DNA from: an uncultured Alteromonadales bacterium
GTDB taxonomy: Bacteria; Pseudomonadota; Gammaproteobacteria; Pseudomonadales; Cellvibrionaceae
Reading direction: 5' to 3'
NCBI GenBank assembly: GCA_937864365.1
Contig: CALMJT010000166.1
Coordinates: 1 to 43,409, forward strand
DNA length: 43,409 nucleotides
Position 1 is the stretch's first letter, and each line of letters begins with the position of its first letter. The notes below the pieces were generated by a model. It was not told the origin of the DNA. It was given only the letters and a program-made list of their open reading frames with translations, and searched no databases. This document shows positions 15,533 through 25,096 of the stretch, one piece after another. A program made the translations under genes and the position numbers.

Positions 15533-17470
15533 CTAAGATATCTGCGCCTGTTTTAGAGAGGTGCTTTGGGGTACAAAACTCTGTCTTTGTGCAACCGTCC
15601 AGAGCTTATGATTATCGTGCTTAATTGCTTCGTGATGCTGATAAATCCAGAAACATAATTGGGAAAAATCCTCGCTTACGTCCGATTCTTTATGATTAAA
15701 AAGCAACGAGTCGATATTTTTCTCTAATAAACTGTTACTAATTTCAACACGTTCTGAATTATTTCTAATAAGCCGCATAACTGCCGCGTAATAATCACTC
15801 ACGCTAGTTGTTCTGCAAAATTCCGGTAAGCCTACCCTCAAGCTCAGTTCATAATCGGTATGACTGTGAGCTTCTGGACCATCCAAACAAATCACCGGAA
15901 TGGCCAAGCGTATGCAGTCGATAAAACCGTTGGTATTACCGAAGGGAAATGGACTCAACGCAATATCACAACCGGCGAGATGACGCATATAGTCTTTATA
16001 GTGCATATTTTCGTACACAACACACGGCATTATTTCTGATAGCCTGGTTTGAATTGCCGCAAAATTAACCCCAGACATATTGGGAAAGAAATGAAATTCA
16101 ACCGGTCTTGAGCTGGTTTCTAGTATTTTTTTGCAAACATCCAATACCGAGGGATTGAGCTTGTAGGCAATGCTGGGAATGGCGATTTTTAACACATCGG
16201 GATTCACATTAACGTTGGGAAAAATTTCAAACTGTAACGCGCCCATAGACAATGCAAAGGCACCGTTTTTAACGTGCATAGCGGTTTCAAATAAACATTG
16301 TGGATCACCCATGGTGCCTTCTTCGGCAACGATATAATCCATATATTCACAAAAACTGGTTGCTGGATGGCCCATAGTCATTAATTGAATGGGTGCCAAA
16401 CGATACTGAGTACAGGCAACCACCCACGCCTCCATACCAACACTTGGATAATAAATAACATCGGGTGCTAATTTAATAATTTTGCCAATAGTCGACTTAA
16501 TGTCTTTAACTGTGTGCGACTTATCAAGCGTGATAACCTCATTAAAGTTTTTTACAGAGTTGCGATCAAACCGCTTTTCTACCGAAATGAATACCGTGTA
16601 AAAATGCTTATTAAGACTGTCCACCGCGTGGCCGTAACAACGGTACATGGCATGGTCAGAGGTATATCGCTCAGCAATTACCAATAACACCGGTTTTTCT
16701 CTGGTGACTCTGTGTTGAGCAATAAATGGTTGTTTTACACCATTTTTTTGACAATAATTTTTAACAATTTTATTAAGGTGTATTTTTATGTGATGCTTTT
16801 GCGGATTATTCATGTAACTGCAAAACATCCAAGTGTTTACCAATCGTATTACCGCAATATCAGAAGGAACGATGGTAACAAATCGAGACGCATGTTCTAA
16901 AATAGTATTTCTGGCATTGTCAGACTTTTCGGTTAAAACCATTTCGTTATCGAGTAAACTCAACCAAAATAAGAACCCAAGATCTTTGGGTAAAGACTGC
17001 AATAAACTGCCAATAATTTCTTCGCCCGAATTTGCACTACAAGCCACAATCACCTTATAAAAATCGGAGTCATTTTTATAAACAATTGTATCAGTGCCAG
17101 ACTTTTCGCCAATTAATGCGAGGATATGCGACATATCAGAAAAGTCTGTAGCGGCAAATACAGTGTCTAGATATCGCTTAAATAGCAATAAATACTCAAA
17201 ACCACTGCGACTTAGAGTAAGTTGTGGATCGGATAATAATGCGGTTACGGCTGCGCAAAAGCGTGTGAGTAATATTTTTGACGCGCTCTTGTTGCGATTT
17301 CTTACGGCTACTGACTGATTAACGGTAACCAAATCCCAGGTTTTTTGCTCAAAACCTTGCAAGGCACGTAATAGTATTAACATGGCGTTTTCATAATCAC
17401 GACGATAAACGCAACGTTCGAGATCTTCTAAATCGTATATCTTTTCTATTTCGGAAGAATTATTTGACAT
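15533..17470 (-). CDS. HMW1C-like / GT41-type glycosyltransferase
   Basis: A 645-residue cytoplasmic protein. The C-terminal two-thirds matches the GT-B fold of the HMW1C and O-GlcNAc-transferase-like family: KPVLLVIAERYTSDHAMYR at about 259-277, MTMGHPATSFCEYMDYIVAE further on, a FHFFPNMSGVNF strand, and FPFGNTNGFIDCIRLAIPV with the following CLDGPEAHSHTDYELSLRVG, where donor and active-site residues lie in HMW1C. The first 200 residues are helical and lack recognisable TPR units. HMW1C enzymes add hexoses directly to Asn (or Ser/Thr) of proteins in the cytoplasm. Beside flagellar genes and behind a sigma-54 promoter match at 17551-17566, flagellin is the most likely acceptor. That acceptor is inferred. 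Confidence 0.87.
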   Translation of the reverse strand: MSNNSSEIEKIYDLEDLERCVYRRDYENAMLILLRALQGFEQKTWDLVTVNQSVAVRNRNKSASKILLTRFCAAVTALLSDPQLTLSRSGFEYLLLFKRYLDTVFAATDFSDMSHILALIGEKSGTDTIVYKNDSDFYKVIVACSANSGEEIIGSLLQSLPKDLGFLFWLSLLDNEMVLTEKSDNARNTILEHASRFVTIVPSDIAVIRLVNTWMFCSYMNNPQKHHIKIHLNKIVKNYCQKNGVKQPFIAQHRVTREKPVLLVIAERYTSDHAMYRCYGHAVDSLNKHFYTVFISVEKRFDRNSVKNFNEVITLDKSHTVKDIKSTIGKIIKLAPDVIYYPSVGMEAWVVACTQYRLAPIQLMTMGHPATSFCEYMDYIVAEEGTMGDPQCLFETAMHVKNGAFALSMGALQFEIFPNVNVNPDVLKIAIPSIAYKLNPSVLDVCKKILETSSRPVEFHFFPNMSGVNFAAIQTRLSEIMPCVVYENMHYKDYMRHLAGCDIALSPFPFGNTNGFIDCIRLAIPVICLDGPEAHSHTDYELSLRVGLPEFCRTTSVSDYYAAVMRLIRNNSERVEISNSLLEKNIDSLLFNHKESDVSEDFSQLCFWIYQHHEAIKHDNHKLWTVAQRQSFVPQSTSLKQAQIS

Positions 17471-17550
17471 AGTTGCTCTCTGTTCTCTTTTGGTCAGCTG
17501 TGCGTCAATTAACTGACTTAATGCCGCTTAATTTTTGAATAAAAGAAATG

Positions 17551-17566
17551 AGCAGTCTTTATGCCA
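17551..17566 (-). promoter_or_regulatory. Sigma-54 promoter candidate for the glycosylation operon
   Basis: On the minus strand this reads TGGCATAAAGACTGCT. It has the invariant GG-N10-GC spacing, a full TGGCA -24 element and CTGCT in place of TTGCW at -12. It lies 81 bp upstream of the glycosyltransferase ATG. This links the operon to the FleQ/RpoN flagellar regulon. Confidence 0.65.
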
Positions 17567-17627
17567 AATAAAAGTGTCTTGCGGAATCGTCTAAAACACG
17601 AATAGGCTGATCAGTGATTCACATATA

Positions 17628-17775
17628 AGAAACTCTGTGCAACTTAGAATTTCGAGCAACGTAGAAAATGTCGTCAATTTCAAGAACTGTAAGTAATTGA
17701 AATTGTGAAGCAAGTGGAAATCGTATTGCCAATTTCTGCTCTCTGATTAAATCTGGGATACGTTAATCAGAGGTT
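17628..17775 (-). repeat. Palindromic repeat, full copy, reverse orientation
   Basis: About 148 bp, from GAAACTCTGTGCAACTTAG to GTTAATCAGAGGTTA, with CAATTTCAAGAACTGTAAG and TTGAAATTGTGAAG in the centre. Its end lies about 10 bp from the DegT stop codon. Confidence 0.85.
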
Positions 17776-17784
17776 ATTATCATT

Positions 17785-18936
17785 CTACGCAACCGTAGTC
17801 ATTGCTCTCGAACTTTGCGAATTCTCAACTAAAGCTTTTGCTAATGAAGAGCACATATAATCTATATCGGTATTTGAGAGAAATGGATGAAATGGCAAAC
17901 CCAACAGTTGCTCACTCAAGATTTGGCTATTAATAAGGCTACCGTATTTTAAGGATAGATTTTTTACGTAGGATTTAAAGGCTTGATGATTATGCAATGC
18001 CGGACAATACCATTGTCTTGTAGTGATACCATAGTCGTGCAGTTTATGCGCAAGATCTTTGGCATTTTGACCGAGTTTAATCACAAACAACGTGGGTAGC
18101 TTCGGAATATCAGCATTTTGAAATTGAATTTTATCCGATAAAAATTCCAATTTAGATCTAAACGTAGCATACAACGCTTGTCGTTTTAGCTTAATCTCAT
18201 TAAATCGGGCAATTTGTGCTAATCCAATTGCTGCATGGTATTCACTCAATTTGGCATTCATACCTGCGGTATGAATGGTTCCGTTGGAAAAACCAAAATT
18301 AGTAATATCTCGACAAATATCAAGATACAAGTTATCTACCGAAACAATACCACCACCCTCACCTATGCCGAGACTTTTTGTCGCATGAAAACTGTAACAA
18401 ATATCGACTTTTTGTCGCGGTGTCTGACTTGGAAAAGCACCCGCTGCATCAATTAATACGCGGCAATTATTTTTTTCGGCAAATAATTGCCATAGTTCCT
18501 CATTAATTTTACAACCGTAAGCGGCAACGGGAATAACTACTTTTGCACCACTTTTTATAAGTGCTTGTTCGGCAATTTCGGGGGTTAGGATCCAGCTATT
18601 TGGGTCTACATCCACTAATACTGGAATAAGTCCTGAGCGAATTACTGCGGTAGCTGTGGCAGGAAAAGTCAATGAAGGCAACAACACTTTTGTGCCAGGA
18701 CGAAATCTGTAAGCACTCAAAGCAACTTCTAAAGCAGTTGTACCCGAGCAGGTAGATACCATGGAAAAACTGTTGACCGAATTGGGATTTTCTCTTTTTA
18801 AGAGACCGGTTATTTCGTGTTCAAATTCTTGGCACAATGGACCGTAATTAGAATACCAGCGATTTTCATCAATTTGCTTTAACCATGGCAATATATCGTG
18901 AACTGAAGGCAGATCTGGAACAAGCAAAGGTATCAT
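17785..18936 (-). CDS. DegT/DnrJ/EryC1/StrS-family sugar aminotransferase
   Basis: A 383-residue PLP-dependent aminotransferase of the sugar-modifying class. The PLP-binding lysine is Lys187 in YSFHATKSLGIGEGGG. The LIDAAGAFPS segment at 161-170 contains the Asp that pairs with the pyridine nitrogen. The VSTCSGTTALE and LLPSLTFPATATA segments bind phosphate and sugar. Such enzymes transfer an amino group from glutamate to a keto nucleotide sugar. The Gfo/Idh oxidoreductase of the cluster could supply that ketone. The gene is followed by a palindromic repeat and a sigma-54 promoter candidate, so it may be transcribed apart from the rest of the glycosylation genes. Confidence 0.94.
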   Translation of the reverse strand: MIPLLVPDLPSVHDILPWLKQIDENRWYSNYGPLCQEFEHEITGLLKRENPNSVNSFSMVSTCSGTTALEVALSAYRFRPGTKVLLPSLTFPATATAVIRSGLIPVLVDVDPNSWILTPEIAEQALIKSGAKVVIPVAAYGCKINEELWQLFAEKNNCRVLIDAAGAFPSQTPRQKVDICYSFHATKSLGIGEGGGIVSVDNLYLDICRDITNFGFSNGTIHTAGMNAKLSEYHAAIGLAQIARFNEIKLKRQALYATFRSKLEFLSDKIQFQNADIPKLPTLFVIKLGQNAKDLAHKLHDYGITTRQWYCPALHNHQAFKSYVKNLSLKYGSLINSQILSEQLLGLPFHPFLSNTDIDYMCSSLAKALVENSQSSRAMTTVA

Positions 18937-18996
18937 AGTTATTACCTAATTTATGATAAAAATGGCTGAACTTCGATTAACAGGCACATTGGTGTC

Positions 18997-19155
18997 TATA
19001 GGGAACTCTGATTAACTTTGAGTCTCCTGCGGCACAAGGATGTGTCACCAATTTCAAGAACGGTAAGTGATTGAAATTGTGAAGAAATTGGAAATTACAT
19101 TTTCAATTTCTACTCTCTGATTAGTTCATGGATGAATTAATCAAAGGTTTCTATA
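18997..19155 (-). repeat. Palindromic repeat, full 159-bp copy with TATA ends
   Basis: The element starts TATAGGGAACTCTGATTAAC and ends ATTAATCAAAGGTTTCTATA, so the two ends form an inverted repeat that includes TATA. It carries the ACACAAGGATGTGT mini-hairpin and the CAATTTC/GAAATTG arms. It is the same length as the copy at 31400-31558. Confidence 0.9.
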
Positions 19156-19469
19156 GCTTTATTTCGGCAAATAATTGAAGACCTTTAGACTCTTGGCCCT
19201 ACGGGCAATGTTAATAGAACTAAAAACACGTTTTGCAATTCGTAAGCTTGTTAACCGCGATAAAAACCCAGAAATACCTAGGCCAACATAAATATAACGG
19301 TATACAAGGAAAAAATAATAAGTGCCCGGACCTAAATGCTCTAAATACTAAAGAACAGCACTTGAAAATAGAACTTCACACCCAGTTAATACAATTTGGA
19401 ACTAATACATACCTAAACAGCAATGAAAACGCCGAACACATTAGAATTTGCTATTATTTTATTCTTATA

Positions 19470-19622
19470 AATAATCTCTGATTAACTCTGCCATGATTTA
19501 ATCCGAAAATAGACATTGAAAATAAGATTTTCAATTTTTCACAATTTCAATTATTTACCGCTCTTGAAATTGCCATCACATGTTAGTGTCGTGGCAAACC
19601 CTAGATTAATCAGAGCTTTGTA
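19470..19622 (+). repeat. Palindromic repeat, full copy adjacent to the flgL stop
   Basis: It starts AATAATCTCTGATTAACTC, has the GAAATTG and CAATTTC arms in forward order and ends TTAATCAGAGCTTTGTA. It ends about 7 bp from the flgL stop codon. Confidence 0.85.
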
Positions 19623-19628
19623 GAGTTA

Positions 19629-20996
19629 CTACAAACGATCAAATAAGCTCAACTGGGTAACCTGCACATAGCTCGTTTGCGCAGCTTCTAAGATAGTTTG
19701 TTGTAAACTTAACTGACTTAACGCCGCCGCGTAGTCTAAGCCTTCAATTTGCGATAAGGCATCTTCATTAAAAATTTGAGAATCTTCGTGTAAAAAATCC
19801 GTGGACTCTAATATATTAATTCGTGCACCAATACTGGCGGTCACGTTGTCGATGTTTCGGCCAGCATTATTTAAATTAGAAATAATTGCACCTAATCGAT
19901 CGGATAAATATTGGTTCGCCGAAGGGCTTTCTGCGGGTTGATTTAACAATTGCGTTAATTCGAAGGCGGTTGCCAGTAGTCCACGCGATTCCTGACGTTG
20001 GATAGCGAATTGCGTGGTTTCGCCGACTCCAGGCCCGGCACCGTCCGCATCACCAGCACCACGAACAAATCCATCGCTGTCGGTTGGTATGTAAATGGAA
20101 AATTTTTGCCCAAAATCAGCTGTTAAATCGACTTCTATTTCTAGAAATCCATCGGCATCAACAGTGGTTTGATTCACCAAATTAAAATTTGTCACTGCCA
20201 CAGGACCGCTGCCATCGGGACGGGTATATTGCAAGGTGTAATTTAGAGGCACATCCGGGAAATTGGGATCAGTAGCATCGCGATTATCAATTAAGCTGAG
20301 ATTGGTAATTTGTGGCGCTGGCAAGCCTGCAAACGCATCGTAGTAGTTATCAAACGCGGTTTCGTCGATCAATTCACCCGCGCCAATTTGAGCAAGCGCA
20401 GCATTACTGGATGAAGTAACGACTCGACTTTCATTACGGATATTTTGAAAAACATTGTAGCCGCTATCCCGAATTGAAATAAAACTGCCACCGGCAATTT
20501 CTACGTCCCTCCCGCTTTGGTCGCCTAAATAAAGAACGCTTCCGTCTGGTTGAATTCGAAAGGGTTGTTGATCTGCTTGACTACCGGCAAATAGATATTC
20601 GCCTCTGGCGTTTTGGCTATTTGCGATCGCAGTTAATTGCTCGTAGATCTCTTGCGTTTCTAGAGCGATGGCGAGTCGATCTTGATTACTTAAAATACCA
20701 TCACCCGATTGAATAGCCAGTTCTTCTAGCCGTTGCGTTGCAATGGTGACTGAATTTAATAACGCTTCTTCTTCAGATAAATTGTTAATACCCAATGTAA
20801 TATTAGATCGATATCGGTCAAGTAAGGCATTATCCTGCTGAATATTTAAAATACGTGTAGCCGCCACGGGGTCATCAGCCGGTGTTAAAACTCGCTTGCC
20901 AGTGCTTATTTGTTCTTGCGTACGTAATAGATCCGAATAGACATCTTGAATAGTGTTGATGCCACCGCTAAATGCTAAATTTGTTGAGACACGCAT
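19629..20996 (-). CDS. flgL: Flagellar hook-filament junction protein FlgL
   Basis: A 455-residue HAP3 protein joining hook and filament. The N-terminal coiled-coil region MRVSTNLAFSGGINTIQDVY and the TGKRVLTPADDPVAATRIL motif are typical of FlgL, and the C-terminal helix (LDYAAALSQLSLQQTILEAA) matches flagellin-type D0 helices. The middle domain is larger than in short FlgL proteins (about 300 residues), as often seen in marine gammaproteobacteria. It follows flgK after 16 bp and probably ends the flgF-to-flgL operon. A palindromic repeat lies directly after the stop codon. Confidence 0.96.
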   Translation of the reverse strand: MRVSTNLAFSGGINTIQDVYSDLLRTQEQISTGKRVLTPADDPVAATRILNIQQDNALLDRYRSNITLGINNLSEEEALLNSVTIATQRLEELAIQSGDGILSNQDRLAIALETQEIYEQLTAIANSQNARGEYLFAGSQADQQPFRIQPDGSVLYLGDQSGRDVEIAGGSFISIRDSGYNVFQNIRNESRVVTSSSNAALAQIGAGELIDETAFDNYYDAFAGLPAPQITNLSLIDNRDATDPNFPDVPLNYTLQYTRPDGSGPVAVTNFNLVNQTTVDADGFLEIEVDLTADFGQKFSIYIPTDSDGFVRGAGDADGAGPGVGETTQFAIQRQESRGLLATAFELTQLLNQPAESPSANQYLSDRLGAIISNLNNAGRNIDNVTASIGARINILESTDFLHEDSQIFNEDALSQIEGLDYAAALSQLSLQQTILEAAQTSYVQVTQLSLFDRL

Positions 20997-21012
20997 CTGA
21001 TGATCGCCTCAG

Positions 21013-23010
21013 TTATATTTGTAGAATTCGATCGAACAATTGTCGAGCGACCGAAATAACTTGTGTAGCGGCGTTATAAGCTTGTTCAAAGCGAATTAGA
21101 TTTGACGCTTCTTCGTCTAGATTAACACCGGATATTTCTTCACGATTTGTAAATGATTGATCGAAAATACTTTGGTTTGCTTCCACTTCGATGGATTTTT
21201 GCGAAGTCACAACACCAATATTTTCGACAAGCTGCCCGTAACTATCGACCAGACTTTGAGAAACGGTGGTACTCGCTGCGGTTCCTCGAATAAGATTGGA
21301 TGTTTGTAACGCAACCTGCGCTAATGCATTGCGGTTATCGGCAACGCCGTTTTCATTAAAACTGATGGTAAGTGTGTCTGCGTTTTCAGGTCGTCCTGAA
21401 ATATCAATTTCAAAATCAACAGAATTACCGCCTGCGTCTGTAATATTAAACGTAAGTAAATTGCCAATTCCGCTGACAAATGGTGCGGCGGCCGGTGTTA
21501 CGGTAAAACCAGCAGCAACGCCGGTAACATTGAATGTATTTGCAGCTTCATCAAATACAAGAGTTAACGGGAAGGTACCCGATGCCGTAGTTAAGATACT
21601 TTGATTTGATGGATCTAAGTCACTGACAATTCTTGGATCACTAATGGTGAATTCACCGCGATTATCTTCAGAAATTGTAGATCTTAAGGGCGCTGCAAAT
21701 GCCAGTTGTGAGGTTTCGTTAAGTACCCTTTGAATATCATCAGCGGCGCGTCGTGTGGGTGAAATAAAAAATATGTCGCCATCACTTACTGCACCTGAAT
21801 TTAATTGTATATCAAAACCTTCTCCGGCAATGGTCAAGGTACCCGGTAGAGGAGTTGCTCCCGAAGCAACTAGGGTTTCGTCTTCAAGTCGTAATAACTC
21901 ATAGGTGCCGCCAATTATGCGTAGCTCATAATCACTGGCGGTAAGCTGTCCGGTCTCGGTGATATTAACCTGCAACCGAGCGGTACCTAGATTATCGGCA
22001 CTGGCAGTCACACGATTTTCTGCTGATCTTTGGGTATTAATATCGTTGAAAATATTCACACCAAAATTGCCGTCTAAATCTAAACCACGGGCCTGTTGTT
22101 GATTTAATGCGTCGGCGGTCACTAATGCAAGACGCCCTAATTCATTTAACGATGTAGTAATTAGTCCGCGTTGAAAATCCAGCAAACCACCCAACTCGCC
22201 GCCAGTAATAATGCCGGTTAGAACCGTTCCGGACGTTGGTTGTATAACATCTAATTGAAAGTTGGAATCCAAAGCCGGTCTTATCGCTAACTCGGTCACC
22301 TGTTCGCCAACAACCAAGGGTTGGCCGGTGCCAATAAATAAATTAACGACGCCATTACTCTGCTCTACCACACTTAAGCCAACCAAATTGCTTAAATCTC
22401 GAATAGCCTGATCGCGGCTATCTAAAAGATCATTGGGTTGTCTTCCATTGGCGAATGAAGTGGCAACCGCAGCGTTAATTCCCGATATATTATTAGCCAG
22501 CTGATTAACCTGTTCTATAATCGCTTCGGTTTGGTTATTTACAAAACTGTTCTGCTCATTGAGCTCTTGATACAAAATATTAAATCGCTCGGCCAAACCA
22601 CTAGCTTCGCTCAAGACTAACTGACGAGTGGTTGTACTTTGAGGGTCTTCTGCGGCGGTAGATAAAGAACCAAAAAATCGTTCTAAGCTTGACGTTAAAC
22701 TGGTATTGGAAGAAGCCAGCAACGAATCTAATTGTTGAACTTGATCTAAAAATGCTTCTGATTCTGCTAAATTCTCGCCAGCAGATCGCAATTCTTCGTT
22801 GATAAATTCATTGCTTAAGCGGTCGACCGATACTATCCGTGTGCCTGTGCCCACAAAACCGCCGCCAGTAAAACGGGGTTGCTGTGTTTCTTGTTCGGTA
22901 CGCTGACGGCTATAACCTTCTGTGTTGGTATTTGAGATGTTATGGCCCGTCGTTGCAAGAGATGTTTGCGACGATCGCAAGCCGGATAACGCAATGTTAA
23001 TTAGCGACAT
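21013..23010 (-). CDS. flgK: Flagellar hook-associated protein FlgK
   Basis: A 665-residue HAP1 protein. The N-terminus (INIALSGLRSSQTSLATTGH, then NISNTNTEGYSRQ) and the C-terminus (EEASNLIRFEQAYNAATQVI) are the conserved coiled-coil parts that form the hook-filament junction. The variable centre extends from about residue 230 to 560 and includes a DUF-like beta domain. It starts 36 bp after flgJ and ends 16 bp before flgL, consistent with one transcript. FlgN, its export chaperone, is not encoded in the window. Confidence 0.97.
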   Translation of the reverse strand: MSLINIALSGLRSSQTSLATTGHNISNTNTEGYSRQRTEQETQQPRFTGGGFVGTGTRIVSVDRLSNEFINEELRSAGENLAESEAFLDQVQQLDSLLASSNTSLTSSLERFFGSLSTAAEDPQSTTTRQLVLSEASGLAERFNILYQELNEQNSFVNNQTEAIIEQVNQLANNISGINAAVATSFANGRQPNDLLDSRDQAIRDLSNLVGLSVVEQSNGVVNLFIGTGQPLVVGEQVTELAIRPALDSNFQLDVIQPTSGTVLTGIITGGELGGLLDFQRGLITTSLNELGRLALVTADALNQQQARGLDLDGNFGVNIFNDINTQRSAENRVTASADNLGTARLQVNITETGQLTASDYELRIIGGTYELLRLEDETLVASGATPLPGTLTIAGEGFDIQLNSGAVSDGDIFFISPTRRAADDIQRVLNETSQLAFAAPLRSTISEDNRGEFTISDPRIVSDLDPSNQSILTTASGTFPLTLVFDEAANTFNVTGVAAGFTVTPAAAPFVSGIGNLLTFNITDAGGNSVDFEIDISGRPENADTLTISFNENGVADNRNALAQVALQTSNLIRGTAASTTVSQSLVDSYGQLVENIGVVTSQKSIEVEANQSIFDQSFTNREEISGVNLDEEASNLIRFEQAYNAATQVISVARQLFDRILQI

Positions 23011-23046
23011 AATTAACCTCTACCAATACCATTAACGTGAATTTTT

Positions 23047-23985
23047 TCATTTAAATTCGGGTTGATCCAACAACTGAATAATTTTTTCTGCGTAGTTAGG
23101 ATCGGTTGCATAACCTGCTTTCTGTAACTCTTCTACGTATTGTTTTGGGTTTTCTGCAACTGCCAGTGCATTTTGATAACGTGGATTGCTTTGAATAAAA
23201 CTTACATAGTCTTCAAAACTTTCTGAAAAACTCTGATACGATCGAAAATCTGCCTGTTCTTGATAAGCAACATTGCCGTTAAATTCTAACGTGTTAACAC
23301 GAACAGCTTGTCCATTCCAGCGCGAGTCACTTTTAATATTAAAAAGGTTATAACTGTAGCCAGACTGATCTTGCGCTATGTGTTTTCCCCAACCGGTCTC
23401 TAAAGCTGCCTGCGCCAGTAAAACGTCTTCGTTTATATTGAGTTGGCTTGCCGCCTTTTTCGCGTAGGGCTTTAAGGTTTCTATAAAATCGGCTTTGTTA
23501 GTAAAATCCGAAAAATCATTTTGCTTAATAGAATCCTGTGTGATTCCGTGAAAATTATTGACCGGTATTATTTTTCGATACGCTAAAGAATCATTATTTA
23601 GCTGACGAGGTTCTAACCCAGCAGTTGTTGGCTGTTCTTTACCCCAATCCAACTGAAACTGATTGTTTAATTGCTGCTCCAGAATTTTTGCGATACCAAT
23701 GCCACCATTTTTGGAAAGCGCCAACGACAATTGTTGATCAAACATTTGTTGATGGTATTTCATCTCGTTACTGTTTAAAAAATTATCTTCACCCAAGGTG
23801 TCTGTAGTTTTTCGCATTTCTTTTAGCAGTTGGCTAATAAAAAACGATTCAAATTGTTTAGCGACCTCGGCGATTGCTTTTGGGTCTTGATCACGACCCA
23901 ATGATTTTATGGAGTTTAATGAGTTCAAATCTGTATAAGCATTTGAATCTAAATTGGTTCGGCCTATTGAATATTCCATAATCAA
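23047..23985 (-). CDS. flgJ: Flagellar rod-cap and peptidoglycan hydrolase FlgJ
   Basis: A 312-residue two-domain protein. The N-terminal rod-scaffold domain includes [20 protein letters not shown] at about 40-59. The C-terminal glucosaminidase/muramidase domain begins near residue 165, with the catalytic Glu196 in [15 protein letters not shown] and the [10 protein letters not shown] motif downstream. It therefore carries the lytic domain that single-domain FlgJ proteins lack. The start overlaps the flgI stop by 4 bp; Met3 (MEYSIG) is an alternative start. Confidence 0.96.
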   Translation of the reverse strand: MIMEYSIGRTNLDSNAYTDLNSLNSIKSLGRDQDPKAIAEVAKQFESFFISQLLKEMRKTTDTLGEDNFLNSNEMKYHQQMFDQQLSLALSKNGGIGIAKILEQQLNNQFQLDWGKEQPTTAGLEPRQLNNDSLAYRKIIPVNNFHGITQDSIKQNDFSDFTNKADFIETLKPYAKKAASQLNINEDVLLAQAALETGWGKHIAQDQSGYSYNLFNIKSDSRWNGQAVRVNTLEFNGNVAYQEQADFRSYQSFSESFEDYVSFIQSNPRYQNALAVAENPKQYVEELQKAGYATDPNYAEKIIQLLDQPEFK

Positions 23986-25085
23986 ATCACAATTAACTCG
24001 GCACGCAAGGCACCGGCTTGTTTAAGCGCTTCTAATATGGCCATTAAATCACCGGGTGCTGCGCCAACTTCATTAACGGCACGAACAATGTCATCCAATG
24101 AAGGGCCCGGTGAAAATCGAAACATTTGTCGCGGGCCGTCTTCCACAATAATTTCTGACTGTGGAATTACTACGGTTTGGCCTTGGGCTAACGGATTGGG
24201 TTGCACAGCGTCTGGAGTTTCACGCACAGTGACCGTTAAGCTGCCGTGGGTAATGGCAACAGGCTCTATACTCACGTGACTACCAACAACAATTGTACCG
24301 GTACGAGAATTAATAACGACTCGCGCGGGCGCTTCGCCGGGTTCTATTTCAAGATTTTCGATAAGTGATAAAAACTCAACTTTTTGCGCTGGATTTACCG
24401 GTGAACGCACCGATACCGATGCAGCATCCAACGGAAATGCAGTTTCTGGTCCCAGAGTAAAATTAATAATCTCGGCCATACGCTTGGCAGAGGTAAAATC
24501 TGGATGATGTAAGTTCAATACAATGGGGCCACCGTCAGTAAAACTTACCGCGACTTCGCGCTCAACCGATGCGCCATCGGGAATACGACCAACACTAGGC
24601 ACGTTTACGGTTAAACGTGATCCGTCTGCACCTTCTACACCTAAACCACCCACCACTAAATTGCCTTGTGCAATGGCATATACTTGACCATCGATACCTC
24701 TTAAAGGAGTTAGCAATAAGCTTCCACCGCGTAGTGAACTCGAATTACCAATAGAAGAAACTGTTACGTCTATGGCGCTGCCGGGTTTTGCAAACGGCGG
24801 CAGTTGGGCGTGCACGGCCACAGCGGCGACATTCGCCAATTGAAATCGAGCACCTTCGGGTATGGCAATTCCGAATTGTTTTAGCATTGAGCTAAAAGAC
24901 TGTGCAGTAAAAGGTGTTTGGTTGGTTTGATCACCGGTGCCGTCTAGACCAACGACAAGACCGTAGCCAATTAATTGATTCGAACGAACACCCTGGATAC
25001 TGGTTATGTCTTTTATGCGTTCAGCCACAGACACGTTGGATATTAAGATAAATAAACCGAAAATAATGCAACGTAAAATAATCAT
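23982..25085 (-). CDS. flgI: Flagellar P-ring protein FlgI
   Basis: A 367-residue periplasmic P-ring subunit. A signal peptide covers residues 1-21 (cleavage near SVA|ERI), followed by the family hallmark [20 protein letters not shown] with GTGDQT. The C-terminal [20 protein letters not shown] is typical of the family. The polypeptide forms the ring around the rod in the peptidoglycan layer. The gene follows flgH by 11 bp and overlaps flgJ by 4 bp. Confidence 0.98.
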   Translation of the reverse strand: MIILRCIIFGLFILISNVSVAERIKDITSIQGVRSNQLIGYGLVVGLDGTGDQTNQTPFTAQSFSSMLKQFGIAIPEGARFQLANVAAVAVHAQLPPFAKPGSAIDVTVSSIGNSSSLRGGSLLLTPLRGIDGQVYAIAQGNLVVGGLGVEGADGSRLTVNVPSVGRIPDGASVEREVAVSFTDGGPIVLNLHHPDFTSAKRMAEIINFTLGPETAFPLDAASVSVRSPVNPAQKVEFLSLIENLEIEPGEAPARVVINSRTGTIVVGSHVSIEPVAITHGSLTVTVRETPDAVQPNPLAQGQTVVIPQSEIIVEDGPRQMFRFSPGPSLDDIVRAVNEVGAAPGDLMAILEALKQAGALRAELIVI

Positions 25086-25096
25086 AATTACGCTCG

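Larger units (their letters stand above)
17471..17784. other. Spacer between the glycosyltransferase and DegT genes
   Basis: No gene is visible in these 314 bp. They contain the sigma-54 promoter candidate at 17551-17566 for the downstream glycosyltransferase and a full reverse-orientation palindromic repeat at 17628-17775 directly after the DegT stop codon. Confidence 0.6.
18937..19628. other. Spacer between the sugar cluster and flgL
   Basis: These 692 bp carry two full palindromic repeats in opposite orientation (18997-19155 and 19470-19622), bracketing about 314 bp. The bracketed segment contains an open frame of 82 codons on the plus strand (19233-19481) with no recognisable family, which I do not call as a gene. 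A partial extra repeat end (CTTCGATTAACAGGCAC) lies just before the first copy. I find no sigma-54 or sigma-28 match in this stretch. Confidence 0.5.

Noticed and set aside
19233-19481. 82-codon plus-strand open frame between the inverted repeats
   Set aside because: No family resemblance; its 3' end runs to the start of a repeat, and composition is like the surrounding AT-rich spacer.
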